A stretch of DNA of 64,000 nt from a gamma proteobacterium NOR5-3 (lineage in GTDB: Bacteria; Pseudomonadota; Gammaproteobacteria; Pseudomonadales; Halieaceae). The stretch lies in assembly GCA_000158155.1 (NCBI GenBank), contig DS999406.1:330466-394465 (forward strand), in the 5' to 3' direction. Position numbers and translations under genes: made by a program. The notes under the pieces were generated by a model that ran no database searches, was not told the origin of the DNA, and saw nothing but the letters and a program-made list of their open reading frames with translations. Shown here piece by piece: positions 18,113-26,552 of this stretch. Within the stretch, counting starts at the first letter, position 1; every line of letters begins with the position of its first letter.

Positions 18113-19028
18113 GAGTCTGGATCCTGCAGGCCTCGTGATATTCGCGTTCAAGTTGATCTACGATGGCAGCAATAGGCAGAATCTCATCAACGGCGCCCAC
18201 GCCCTGCCCGGCAGACCAGACATCTCGCCAGCGGCGCGCATCGCCTGCCGCTTCGATGACATTGATGTCACCACCGGATGGCATGTTCTCAGGATCGTAA
18301 CCCGCGGCGATCAGGCTGGCGCGAAGCCAATTGGCCTTTACCCCTGTCAGTGCGTCCGAGCAAACGATGTCCGCACCCGAACTATCAGCAACCATCTGCT
18401 TGTAGGAAGGCTCTGCCATGCTTTCGTCGCTGGCGATAAAGCGTGTCCCCATATAGGCAAAGTCAGCGCCGAGAATCTCGGCGGCCCGAATACCCCGGCC
18501 TGTGCTGATCCCTCCGCCCAGTACCACCAGCCCATCAAAATGCCGGCGAACCTCTTCGACAAAGGCAAAGCCGGACTGCTGCCCCGTATGCCCACCGGCG
18601 CCCGCAGCAACCAGCACCAGGCCATCGACACCGGCCTCAATGGCTTTTGCTGCAAACGCCATATCAATCACATCTGCAAACACCAGGCCGCCGTAGTCGT
18701 GCACGCGCTCGATAGCATCGCGGGGACTTCCCAGCGCCGTTATCACGATGGGCGCTTTGAACACCTGGGCAAGCGCCAGATCATCCATGCGCCGCGTGTT
18801 TGAGCGATGCATCATGATGTTCATTGCCCAGGGGGCATCGTGCGCAGAGACTGAGCCGGTAATTTGCGTGAGCCAGTGCTCAAGATCCTGGAAGGACCGC
18901 GCGTTGACCGATGGAAACGAACCCACGATTCCGGCGCGACAACTGGCTATCACCATTTCTGGCCCGGACTGAAGAAACATCGGCGCCTGAAATACCGGCA
19001 GCCGCAAACCGCTGAGTACATCGCTCAT
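18096..19028 (-). CDS. Nitronate monooxygenase (NMO/2-nitropropane dioxygenase family)
   Basis: A 310-residue FMN-dependent TIM-barrel flavoprotein. It opens with LRLPVFQAPMFLQSGPEMV. The phosphate-binding parts LVLVAAGAGGHTGQQ and VVLGGGISTGRGI are clear, as is ADFAYMGTRFIAS. Family members oxidise alkyl nitronates, but many act as enoyl-CoA reductase-like or unknown flavoproteins. As the first gene of an operon with an acyl-CoA ligase and two thiolases, it may instead handle an acyl-CoA or a nitro-acid. It diverges from the carotenoid oxygenase gene. Confidence 0.85.
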   Translation of the reverse strand: MSDVLSGLRLPVFQAPMFLQSGPEMVIASCRAGIVGSFPSVNARSFQDLEHWLTQITGSVSAHDAPWAMNIMMHRSNTRRMDDLALAQVFKAPIVITALGSPRDAIERVHDYGGLVFADVIDMAFAAKAIEAGVDGLVLVAAGAGGHTGQQSGFAFVEEVRRHFDGLVVLGGGISTGRGIRAAEILGADFAYMGTRFIASDESMAEPSYKQMVADSSGADIVCSDALTGVKANWLRASLIAAGYDPENMPSGGDINVIEAAGDARRWRDVWSAGQGVGAVDEILPIAAIVDQLEREYHEACRIQTHAPKP

Positions 19029-19179
19029 TTACGTGGTGTCCACGGGTCTTACTGTTATTAGAGACCGCAGTCTAGGTGAGCAAAATACACCCCGCAAGGA
19101 CCCAGGGCCAATTACTTGCATAAACATACCTCAAAGTTATACTGCCAGAATTAGCTCATCGAAAACCAAGGATCAGACC

Positions 19180-20691
19180 GTGGGACATATGGCAAAACTG
19201 ATGATGGAATTCCCGACGGTCGACAAATGCGTCGACGGGGTAACACAATTTGATGATGCGCCTGCTTGGATCTACGAGCTTGATAACCCCTATCTGCATG
19301 GGCCTTACGCGCCAACGGTCCATGAAATCGCCAAAGAGAGTCTTGAGGTAGAGGGAGAGCTCCCTGCGGACCTTCGCGGAGCCTACTTTAGAAATGGCCC
19401 CAACCCATTGCTACCACCCAAAAACCGCTATCACCCTTTTGATGGCGACGGCATGGTTCACGGCGTCTATTTTGATCATGGACAGGTGGCGTACCGTAAT
19501 CGCTGGGTACAAACCGATGCGCTAAAGGGCGAGCACGCCAGCGGTAAATCCATATCCCCGGGGGTGATGGGGCCCTTTGACTACAGCGTGTCCCCCTTTG
19601 GCATCAAAGACACGTCAAATACGGACATTTTGTATTACCGAAAGCAGCTGGTGAGTCTTTGGTACAACGCCGGCAACCCTTATGCGCTGGACACGCAGTC
19701 GCTGGACACCTTAGGCGACTTTAACGTCCCACAGCGTAAACACCGTCGCATGTCTGCACATTCCAAACTCGATTGGGCCACCGGCGAATTGATGTTTTTT
19801 GACTACGGTGATGAGCCGCCTTACATGACCTACGGCGTAGCCGATGCGAGCGGTAAACTCGTCCATGAAACAGCGGTGGACTTGCCGGGTCCACGCCTGC
19901 CCCATGACATGGGCTTTACCGACAACTATGCCATTCTCCATGACCTGCCGTTTTTTCATAACATGGACGTACTTCGTCAACATCACCTGCGGGTTCTCAC
20001 CTTTCACAAAGACATGCCTACCCGATTCGGTATAGCGCCACGCTACGGGAATGGCGACGCCGTGCGCTGGTTTGAGTGCGAGCCTTGCTACATTTTGCAC
20101 ACCAGCAACTGTTGGGAGGACGGCGACTGGGTCATCATGGATGGCTGCCGCTCCACCAACCCCATGCCCAACGCCAGCAAGGACGAAGGCGAACTCTCCC
20201 ATATGCTCGCTTATATGCGTCTCGAGGCGAACAATTATCGCTGGCGCTTCAACCTCAGGACCAGTGAGGTGCGCGAAGGCTCCCTTGATGACCTGAATAC
20301 CGAGTTCAACAAAACCAACCCGCTGTTCCACGGAGTGTACTCCCGCTACGCCTACCACCAGCGTATTCCTCTGCTGCACGAAGGCGGGCATACACTGCGA
20401 TTTACCGGACTCGTGAAATACGACAACGAGAGTGGACGCCGCTGGGAATGGAGCTACGGACCCGGTGTATTTGGAAGCGAGGCCGTCTACGCGCCCAAAA
20501 CCGGCGCCACCCGTGCCAGCGGCGAGGATGACGGTTACGTCATTACGCTGGTCACCGATAGCAAGGATTGGTCGTCCTGGTGTCTGGTCTTCGATGCGCA
20601 AGACATTGAGGCGGGGCCTGTGGCACGGGTAAGGATGCCCCAGCGGGTACCGTCAGGATTCCACGCAACCTGGGCGCGTGGTGAGCGCTAA
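19180..20691 (+). CDS. Carotenoid oxygenase (RPE65/CCD family)
   Basis: A 503-residue iron-dependent dioxygenase of the carotenoid cleavage family, which cleaves a double bond in carotenoids or related aromatic alkenes. The opening LRGAYFRNGPNPLLPPKNRY then HPFDGDGMVHGVYF is diagnostic. Four likely iron-binding His are in MSAHSKLDW, RLPHDMGF, YILHTSNCWED and, near the C-terminus, GFHATWARG. The GTG at 19180 is chosen for AAGGA 7 bases upstream; the ATG at 19189 is also possible. The last 14 bases overlap the tandem HxlR regulator, which suggests co-expression. Whether carotenoids or lignin-type stilbenes are the substrate is open. Confidence 0.9.
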   Translation: MGHMAKLMMEFPTVDKCVDGVTQFDDAPAWIYELDNPYLHGPYAPTVHEIAKESLEVEGELPADLRGAYFRNGPNPLLPPKNRYHPFDGDGMVHGVYFDHGQVAYRNRWVQTDALKGEHASGKSISPGVMGPFDYSVSPFGIKDTSNTDILYYRKQLVSLWYNAGNPYALDTQSLDTLGDFNVPQRKHRRMSAHSKLDWATGELMFFDYGDEPPYMTYGVADASGKLVHETAVDLPGPRLPHDMGFTDNYAILHDLPFFHNMDVLRQHHLRVLTFHKDMPTRFGIAPRYGNGDAVRWFECEPCYILHTSNCWEDGDWVIMDGCRSTNPMPNASKDEGELSHMLAYMRLEANNYRWRFNLRTSEVREGSLDDLNTEFNKTNPLFHGVYSRYAYHQRIPLLHEGGHTLRFTGLVKYDNESGRRWEWSYGPGVFGSEAVYAPKTGATRASGEDDGYVITLVTDSKDWSSWCLVFDAQDIEAGPVARVRMPQRVPSGFHATWARGER

Positions 20692-21655
20692 TACCGGACG
20701 GCCTGGAGCCGACGTTAACTCTGATTCGCCCTCGGTACTGTATACTCGGGCAAGTTCTATCAATCGCGCGCTGGATCAGATTGGCGACAAATGGTGTTTG
20801 CTGATTATCCAGGAAGTGTTCTGGGGAATTAACAACTTCAATGGAATGCTCAACGCCACCGGTGTTTCGCGGGGTGTGCTGTCAGACCGCTTAAAGTGGC
20901 TGCAAGTCATTGGCTGTCTGCGCAAGCGAGCTCCCCAGGCTGGCCACCGCTTCAGCAGCTATCACCTGACGCAAAAGTCACTTCGTCTGCATGCCTCAGC
21001 GATGATGGCCATCGAGTGGGAGCGAAAGTACTACCGAACCCCGCAGCTGGACGCCATACAACTGATACATGCAGATTGCGGCAAAGCGTTTACACCGTGG
21101 ATGCGCTGCGCATCCTGTAATGGAGCCATTAATGCCCGCGAAGTACGCTACAGCCCGGGACCCGGCGCCACCTGGGATCAACGACAAAAGAAAGTCCGCC
21201 GGCGATCATCCCTTTCCTCGTCCCGGGTGCCAAGCCAACACAGCGTGTATCGCAATCTTATTAACCTGGTCGGTGATCGATGGACTGCCAACATCATTGC
21301 CTTGGCGTTCCACGGACACTCGCGCTTTGATGATTTCCTCAAGGAGTTACCCGTTGCCACCAACATCCTCAGTGACCGTCTCAAGTTACTGGAAAACGAG
21401 GGCATTTTTGCGGCACAGGCCTACCAACAACGGCCGCGCCGCTGCGAGTACCACCTTACCGCCAAAGGCTGGGACTTGTTCCCTTACTTTTTGACGCTGC
21501 TTCAATGGGGAGACCGCTGGTGCGATCCCCAGGACCTGGGTCCGCCGATGAACCTCATGCATCGACCCTGCGCCAAACCACTGTCTGGCGAGGTGGTATG
21601 CAATAGCTGCGACGGGCTACTGGCGCCCTTTACGGTATCTATCACGCTGGCATAA
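20678..21655 (+). CDS. Tandem HxlR-type regulator with two zinc-ribbon-like motifs
   Basis: A 325-residue protein built from two copies of one unit. Each copy is an HxlR winged helix (about residues 22-120 and 190-290). Conserved blocks are IGDKWCLLIIQEVFWGINNF with SRGVLSDRLKWL, and VGDRWTANIIALAFHGHSRF with ATNILSDRLKLL. Each is followed by the same spaced motif H-x2-C-x9-C-x2-C-x-G (His131, Cys134, Cys144, Cys147; His295, Cys298, Cys308, Cys311). HxlR proteins normally have a single wing domain and dimerise, so this looks like a covalent pseudo-dimer with metal sites. It overlaps the carotenoid oxygenase gene and probably controls this neighbourhood. Confidence 0.85.
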   Translation: MVSANTGRPGADVNSDSPSVLYTRASSINRALDQIGDKWCLLIIQEVFWGINNFNGMLNATGVSRGVLSDRLKWLQVIGCLRKRAPQAGHRFSSYHLTQKSLRLHASAMMAIEWERKYYRTPQLDAIQLIHADCGKAFTPWMRCASCNGAINAREVRYSPGPGATWDQRQKKVRRRSSLSSSRVPSQHSVYRNLINLVGDRWTANIIALAFHGHSRFDDFLKELPVATNILSDRLKLLENEGIFAAQAYQQRPRRCEYHLTAKGWDLFPYFLTLLQWGDRWCDPQDLGPPMNLMHRPCAKPLSGEVVCNSCDGLLAPFTVSITLA

Positions 21656-21678
21656 AAAACCCACCTAAGAGGTGGGTT
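21654..21678 (-). terminator. Terminator of the Ton operon
   Basis: A perfect 9-bp stem, AACCCACCT and AGGTGGGTT, with a 3-base loop. On the minus strand it is followed by a run of six T. It lies 57 bases beyond the last gene of the minus-strand Ton operon and may also slow plus-strand transcripts from the HxlR gene. Confidence 0.88.
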
Positions 21679-21734
21679 CGTTATGTGCTTCTTGAAAAAC
21701 GCTTACGCTTTCCAGTGGCCTCGCTTACTCGGCA

Positions 21735-23090
21735 TCAGCCCTCTGCAGCCAGGCTCTTCTGACGCTCAAGCTCCGAATTCATGTACTTCATCCACTGGTC
21801 AGCGTACTTCTTGGACCGCTCATCACGACCCGCAGCGCGAAAAGCGTCCTTTGCTTTTGCATACTGCTTGGTGTTGAAGTAGGCCATTCCCAGCACTAGA
21901 TTCGCATTGTCAGCGCGCTTGACGCCCCCACGCTTCAAGCCTTTGGTAATCGCCTCAATAGCCTCTTCGTTCTTGTCGGCATCCAGGTAAATGTTGCCCA
22001 GACGGGCATAGAGGTCGCCATCGTCAGACATAGACGCGGCCTTTTCCATGGCAGGAATCGCATCATCGATTTCCTGCGCCTGGCGCAGCGCACCGGCAAG
22101 CAACTCCCAGTTCTTGGAATTATCCTGAACGATCTCTGCCTTCAAACCTTCTTGCAGTACTAAAGACGCCTTGTAAGGCACTTCGGCGTTCAGAAACAGC
22201 GAGGCCATGTTGCGGTACTCGCCATCCTTCTCCAGCATATTCTGGACGTAAGCCGTCTCCATCGCTCCCAGCTGCAGGGCCTCTTTGTTCTGCTCGGAAT
22301 ACATAAAGCTCAGCTGCACCCAGTACTGCTTCTTGGGATAGAACCTAATAAGATTCTGCAAGGTCGCCGTTGCTTCGTCGATCATGTTCTTCTCGGCATA
22401 AAGGAAACGCGCTAGGTTGTACCACTGCTCCTTGGGTATCTTGTCCTTACTGTCGTAGTCATCGATCGCGATGTTGATATTCGTCAGCGCCTTGTCGTAA
22501 TCCTTAAGCTGGTAATAACCCTGCGCCATCAAGACGTAGGCACTGGCGTTGGGCGTATCCGTCATCGCAAACCACTTTTCCATGGCAGCAATACCATCAG
22601 CCCAACGCTCCTGCACAAAATACAGCTGCGCTACGGTAAAACGGGTGTTGATCTCCATGGCCAGAGGAATGTCTGGCTGCTTGATGACATTCTCGTAGGA
22701 CTGGAGTGCGGACGTGAAATCTTCGTTGGAATAGTGAATAAACGCATAAAGGTTGTACACGTTCGCCAACTCGTAGCTGTTGAGCTCGTTATCCCGACGA
22801 CCCGCCAGCATGGCATCCAGAACCTGTGCCGCTGTAGCCATGTCCTTGGCTTCTGCGGCTTCCTGAGCTTCTGCCAGTTTTTCGTACACCTTGTTACGCA
22901 AGGCCGGCGTTCGTCGAGTCTCCTGCTCTTCTCTGGGCTGGGCATCCTGCGCCTGCGCAGCAGCGATACCGCTCAAAGCCGGACCGACGGCCGTCTGTGA
23001 CACAACCACCTGTGCCGCCACGACCGGAAGCGCCAGAAGAAAACTTCTTACACCCACATACATGGCGCGTTTTGTGAAATTCATAGACAT
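21735..23090 (-). CDS. Exported TPR protein of the Ton operon
   Basis: A 451-residue periplasmic protein: an N-terminal signal peptide (hydrophobic residues about 12-45, ending near AAAQAQ-DA) and then at least six tetratricopeptide-like helical pairs, for example ASAYVLMAQGYYQLKDYDKA and GDLYARLGNIYLDADKNEEA. TPR proteins of this kind are the last gene of TtpC-type Ton systems in Vibrio and Shewanella relatives, where they are needed by some systems for energised uptake. It lies 19 bases after tonB and ends the operon, followed by a strong terminator. It probably bridges the inner-membrane complex and receptors or substrates. Confidence 0.85.
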   Translation of the reverse strand: MSMNFTKRAMYVGVRSFLLALPVVAAQVVVSQTAVGPALSGIAAAQAQDAQPREEQETRRTPALRNKVYEKLAEAQEAAEAKDMATAAQVLDAMLAGRRDNELNSYELANVYNLYAFIHYSNEDFTSALQSYENVIKQPDIPLAMEINTRFTVAQLYFVQERWADGIAAMEKWFAMTDTPNASAYVLMAQGYYQLKDYDKALTNINIAIDDYDSKDKIPKEQWYNLARFLYAEKNMIDEATATLQNLIRFYPKKQYWVQLSFMYSEQNKEALQLGAMETAYVQNMLEKDGEYRNMASLFLNAEVPYKASLVLQEGLKAEIVQDNSKNWELLAGALRQAQEIDDAIPAMEKAASMSDDGDLYARLGNIYLDADKNEEAIEAITKGLKRGGVKRADNANLVLGMAYFNTKQYAKAKDAFRAAGRDERSKKYADQWMKYMNSELERQKSLAAEG

Positions 23091-23109
23091 GGCTTCGATG
23101 ATCTCCCGC

Positions 23110-23715
23110 TTACTGCTCGAGTTCGTAGGTGAACTTGTTTTGTACGCCGGCTACTTCAATCGCGTCTCCGTCTACAACACGCGGCTTGTACTTAAACTTC
23201 TCTGCAGCCTTGACGGATGCACGCTCAAATACGCCAGAAGGTTGGCAATCAACCGGAAGGGGATCGCGAATAGAGCCACTCTTGGTCACGGTGTATTCAA
23301 CGATGCAGTAGCCGGTAATGCCCCGGGTCTGCGCGCGTCGCGGATAGATGGGCGCAACCTTTACGATGGGGAGATATTCGCCATCACCAGACGACATGCC
23401 GCTGCTACTGATTTGCACCTGCACACCGGCGTTAGGTGCAATGTTCGCCACATCCAGATCAGTATCAAAATCCAGTTCCAGTGGCTGTAGTTCGGGTGGC
23501 GGCTCCTCAGGATCCTCGACTTTTTCCGGCTTAACCTCTTTGGTGTTCACTTCGATCTCGCGCTCTGGCACGACGATATCGGCGATCTTGCGAGCCTTCG
23601 TGTCATCTTGTTCGTAGTCTTTGTCGATAAGGCTCTGCATCAAGAAAAAGAGACCAAACACTACGGGTATCGCAACCACTGCTCCGATAAACGCCCGTGC
23701 AAATGAATTACCCAT
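23110..23715 (-). CDS. tonB: TonB energy transducer
   Basis: A 201-residue TonB protein. It has one N-terminal membrane anchor (about residues 7-30), a charged Pro/Glu-rich spacer (VKPEKVEDPEEPPPELQP) and a C-terminal domain of about 80 residues with APIYPRRAQTRGITGYCIVE and KFKYKPRVVDG, which contact the TonB box of receptors. The spacer is short compared with E. coli TonB. It is encoded 5 bases after the second exbD in the seven-gene Ton operon. It should transmit proton-motive force to outer-membrane receptors such as the one at 52833-55808. Confidence 0.93.
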   Translation of the reverse strand: MGNSFARAFIGAVVAIPVVFGLFFLMQSLIDKDYEQDDTKARKIADIVVPEREIEVNTKEVKPEKVEDPEEPPPELQPLELDFDTDLDVANIAPNAGVQVQISSSGMSSGDGEYLPIVKVAPIYPRRAQTRGITGYCIVEYTVTKSGSIRDPLPVDCQPSGVFERASVKAAEKFKYKPRVVDGDAIEVAGVQNKFTYELEQ

Positions 23716-23720
23716 AACGA

Positions 23721-24143
23721 TTACGCCTCGTCATCCGTGGAAATACAGGGGGGGGACGTTAGCTGATCCCGGACTGCGTCATACAGATCCTCAACCACAT
23801 AAGCCGGCGTGTCCTCATCAACCTGGATCACCATGTTTGCCTGGGGCGCTTCCTTTTTGGCGATCTCCACCATCTGGGAGGCGCGTTCCATAGGCACCTT
23901 GTTCTTGTTGTAGTAGATATCGCCCTTGCTATCAACAGCAAAAATGATCGTACCGCGTAAGCAAGCTTCCGTTGTTGCAGCCTGGGGCTTAAAGATCTCA
24001 ATCCCGGGCTCCTTCACAAAAGAAGATGTCACAATGAAGAAGATCAACATGATAAACACAACGTCCAGCATGGGCGTCAGGTCAATCTGTCCTGCTTCTC
24101 CGTCGGCAGCTTTTCGTTTGGCAGCGCTCTCTTGCAAGCTCAT
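23721..24143 (-). CDS. exbD: ExbD/TolR-family protein, second copy
   Basis: A 140-residue ExbD: a short cytoplasmic start, one membrane helix with the essential acidic residue in QIDLTPMLDVVFIMLIFFIV, and a periplasmic domain. The ATG at 24143 is chosen, directly after the stop of the first exbD, because an upstream in-frame ATG would overlap that gene heavily. Near the 3' end lies a run of eight C on the coding strand (23748-23755), giving SPP in the protein; such a run can slip. The final residues (STDDEA) are acidic. It partners the ExbB proteins of this operon. Confidence 0.92.
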   Translation of the reverse strand: MSLQESAAKRKAADGEAGQIDLTPMLDVVFIMLIFFIVTSSFVKEPGIEIFKPQAATTEACLRGTIIFAVDSKGDIYYNKNKVPMERASQMVEIAKKEAPQANMVIQVDEDTPAYVVEDLYDAVRDQLTSPPCISTDDEA

Positions 24144-24144
24144 T

Positions 24145-24552
24145 TTACTTACGCTCCCCGCTAGCCCAGTTGATCGCTCCGGCCCCCGCTTCGCGCGCCG
24201 CGTCAGCGACATCAACCACGGTTTTGGCTTTGGCGCCTTTATCGACTTTCATACTGACTGCCTGCTCGGGATCCGCAGCTAAAAGCCGCTGAATGTTCGC
24301 TCGGACAGCGCGCGCGTCGACCCGGCGATTCTCCATCCAAATCTGATCGTCAGCCTGAATGCGCACTAATATGCTGGTGGCATCTGAGGGATCTGAGTTG
24401 GTGTTGTCCGGGCGGTTAATTTCAATACCTGCTTCTTTAATAAACGAAGCAACAACAATAAAGAAGATGAGCATGATAAATACCACGTCCAGCATGGGCG
24501 TGAGATCGATCTCGGCACCTTCATCTTCCTGCTTTTTGACTAGTTTGCGCAT
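24145..24552 (-). CDS. exbD: ExbD/TolR-family protein, first copy
   Basis: A 135-residue ExbD with the membrane helix IDLTPMLDVVFIMLIFFIVV carrying the essential Asp, and a periplasmic domain with RRVDARAVRANIQRLLA. It differs clearly from the second ExbD in the periplasmic part, so the two are not a recent duplication. ExbD forms part of the proton-driven ExbB-ExbD motor feeding TonB. The gene starts 39 bases after exbB and is separated from the next exbD by one base. Confidence 0.93.
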   Translation of the reverse strand: MRKLVKKQEDEGAEIDLTPMLDVVFIMLIFFIVVASFIKEAGIEINRPDNTNSDPSDATSILVRIQADDQIWMENRRVDARAVRANIQRLLAADPEQAVSMKVDKGAKAKTVVDVADAAREAGAGAINWASGERK

Positions 24553-24591
24553 GTAATAAGTACCTGTTGGTCCGGCCCAGCGATTCTAAGA

Positions 24592-25110
24592 TCAGTGGTC
24601 GGAAGTCAGCTGGTCTTCGAGCAATTCCTGCTCGCGATCTGCGACGCGCTGTATATAGGTGTTGGCAAACAACCCGGACAGCGCAGCAACCATGCCCGCC
24701 ATGGTGGGAATTGTCGCTCGCTCAACACCTCCGGCCATGGACTTGGCATCACCACCGCCGGTAACTGCCATCACGTTAAACACCTCAATCATGCCTGTAA
24801 CTGTGCCCAACAGACCGAGCAGTGGGCACAGTGCGACCAGGGTGGTGATGACCGGCAGGTTTGCCTGAATATCTTCGCGGCTGATAGAAAGCAGCTGAGA
24901 CCGGATCTGCTTGGCATTCCAGGACTTGCGCTCAGGGCGCGCCTCCCACGCGTTGATAGTCTCAAATACTTCTTTACGCCAGACAAAGGTGAAGAACCAA
25001 AGCCGTTCGAAGATCAGGGTCCACATTACAAAGACCAGGATCGCGATTAGCCAGAGCACATTCCCGCCTTTGTCCATAAAGGCGAGAATGGTTTCCAGGA
25101 AGCCTCCCAT
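24592..25110 (-). CDS. exbB: ExbB/MotA/TolQ-family proton channel
   Basis: A 172-residue inner-membrane protein with three hydrophobic segments (about residues 15-38, 88-110 and 130-152). The conserved channel motif CPLLGLLGTVTGMIEVFNVM and the later AGMVAALSGLFANTY match ExbB. With ExbD it forms the motor that energises TonB. It is one of two ExbB-type proteins here, the other being the larger TtpC-like protein encoded just upstream. Confidence 0.93.
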   Translation of the reverse strand: MGGFLETILAFMDKGGNVLWLIAILVFVMWTLIFERLWFFTFVWRKEVFETINAWEARPERKSWNAKQIRSQLLSISREDIQANLPVITTLVALCPLLGLLGTVTGMIEVFNVMAVTGGGDAKSMAGGVERATIPTMAGMVAALSGLFANTYIQRVADREQELLEDQLTSDH

Positions 25111-25127
25111 GCTTAGCAGCCTCCCGC

Positions 25128-26552
25128 TTACTTGGAGCTGGCTTCGGAGTGCGCAGCAACAATACCTGTCGCCTGCTCGGTCAACACATGGATGATGCGC
25201 TGGGCGCGACCATTAACCAGTGTATGAAGCAGAACCGTCGGGATAGCTACCAGCAGACCGAGAACCGTGGTGATCAATGCACCGGAGATACCGCCGGCCA
25301 TTGCTTTCGGGTCGCCTGCACCAAAGATGGTGATGGCCTGGAAGGTCACGATCATACCCGTCACCGTACCGAGAAGACCCATGAGCGGGGCTACCGCGGC
25401 GATGATCTTCAGCAAGGTTAAGCCGGACTCGAGCTTCGGTGTCTCGCGCATCACGGCCTCGGACATCTTCAACTCCAGAGTCTCCAGATCCATGCTTGGA
25501 TTGTCCTCGTGAACCTTCAGGACACGACCCAGCGGGTTGTTATCCATGGCCTTGTCAGACTTGAGCTGCTTGCTCACTTTGGCGCTCACACCGGTAAGAA
25601 CCAGAGTTCGGAAGATCGCGAGAAGGAATGCAAAGATACCTACGGCAGTGATGGCGTAGCCAACGTAACCGCCCTGATGCCAGCGCTCTTCGAGGTTCGG
25701 ACTATCGATAATCGCCGCCAGGAAAGACCCGCCGGTGGGACCCGTAGGGTCAATACCGAACTGGTGCAGACCGCCGGAAGCGTTCGCCAACTCGTTTGCC
25801 CAGCCTGTATAGTTACCGGCAGGCTGACGGGGCAACACAGCCAGGCTGTTGTTGTCATAGGCCAGATAGTTGCCATCGGTATCAATCACGTTGAACGCAC
25901 CGACGCGAACCACGTCGCGCTGAGCGCGTTCGCCAGAGGCCGTTGCCACTTCCGTAGTGAAGGAAACAACTTTACCTGTCTCAGTGATTTCACGCAGCAT
26001 TTCGTACCACACGCGCTCGATCTCTTCGATGCTCGGCAGACGATCAGAGGTGCTCATCTTGTCGATCAGGTCCTGCAAAAACAGGCCGCGATCGGGATAT
26101 TGTGACGACACCAGTGACACTTCCAGATTCGACTTAAGGTCACCGGAAGCCGCAGTGAGGTGTCCAAACAGTTCGGTGAGGGCACCCAAACGCTCACGCA
26201 GCTGAGCCTGCTTGTCGGCAATCAGCAGTTCGTTTGCTTCAAATGTGTCTTCTAACTGTGCTGATCGGCGCTCTTCGCGAGTACGCTCAGCTTCAGCGTC
26301 CGAGAGCATTTTGGCCTGATCAGCTTTAGCGGCGGCAAAGCGCTGCTCACGGGCACGATTTGCTTTCGCATCGGTCACCTGACCCTGCTTCACAAACTCA
26401 AGCAACTGCCCCATATTCGCGGCAGCTTCAGCTCGCAGATCGGGTTCGGGCGCCGCGGCAGGCGCTGCCTCGTCCTGTGCGAAGACTGAACTGCTCATCG
26501 CAACCAAACCGCCCAGTACCAGAGCGGAAACCATATTGTTAAGCGATTTCAT
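25128..26552 (-). CDS. TtpC-like MotA/TolQ/ExbB protein with large periplasmic N-terminus
   Basis: A 474-residue protein. It has a signal sequence (to about VFAQ-DE), a long charged coiled-coil-rich periplasmic part (about residues 30-270), a membrane segment (GYAITAVGIFAFLLAIFRTL) and a C-terminal ExbB channel domain with APLMGLLGTVTGMIVTFQAI and GALITTVLGLLVAIPTVLLH. This arrangement matches TtpC, an accessory of the TonB2 system of Vibrio. Its ATG overlaps the stop of the DUF3450 gene (TAATG), so translation is coupled. It probably links the motor to the periplasmic TPR and DUF3450 proteins. Confidence 0.9.
   Translation of the reverse strand: MKSLNNMVSALVLGGLVAMSSSVFAQDEAAPAAAPEPDLRAEAAANMGQLLEFVKQGQVTDAKANRAREQRFAAAKADQAKMLSDAEAERTREERRSAQLEDTFEANELLIADKQAQLRERLGALTELFGHLTAASGDLKSNLEVSLVSSQYPDRGLFLQDLIDKMSTSDRLPSIEEIERVWYEMLREITETGKVVSFTTEVATASGERAQRDVVRVGAFNVIDTDGNYLAYDNNSLAVLPRQPAGNYTGWANELANASGGLHQFGIDPTGPTGGSFLAAIIDSPNLEERWHQGGYVGYAITAVGIFAFLLAIFRTLVLTGVSAKVSKQLKSDKAMDNNPLGRVLKVHEDNPSMDLETLELKMSEAVMRETPKLESGLTLLKIIAAVAPLMGLLGTVTGMIVTFQAITIFGAGDPKAMAGGISGALITTVLGLLVAIPTVLLHTLVNGRAQRIIHVLTEQATGIVAAHSEASSK

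Noticed and set aside
18081-18803. 240-codon open frame on the plus strand
   Set aside because: Antisense to nitronate monooxygenase and the start of the acyl-CoA ligase, both well supported.
19711-20601. 296-codon open frame on the minus strand
   Set aside because: It lies wholly inside the carotenoid oxygenase gene, whose motifs and iron-binding His are clear on the plus strand. The antisense frame has no recognisable domain.
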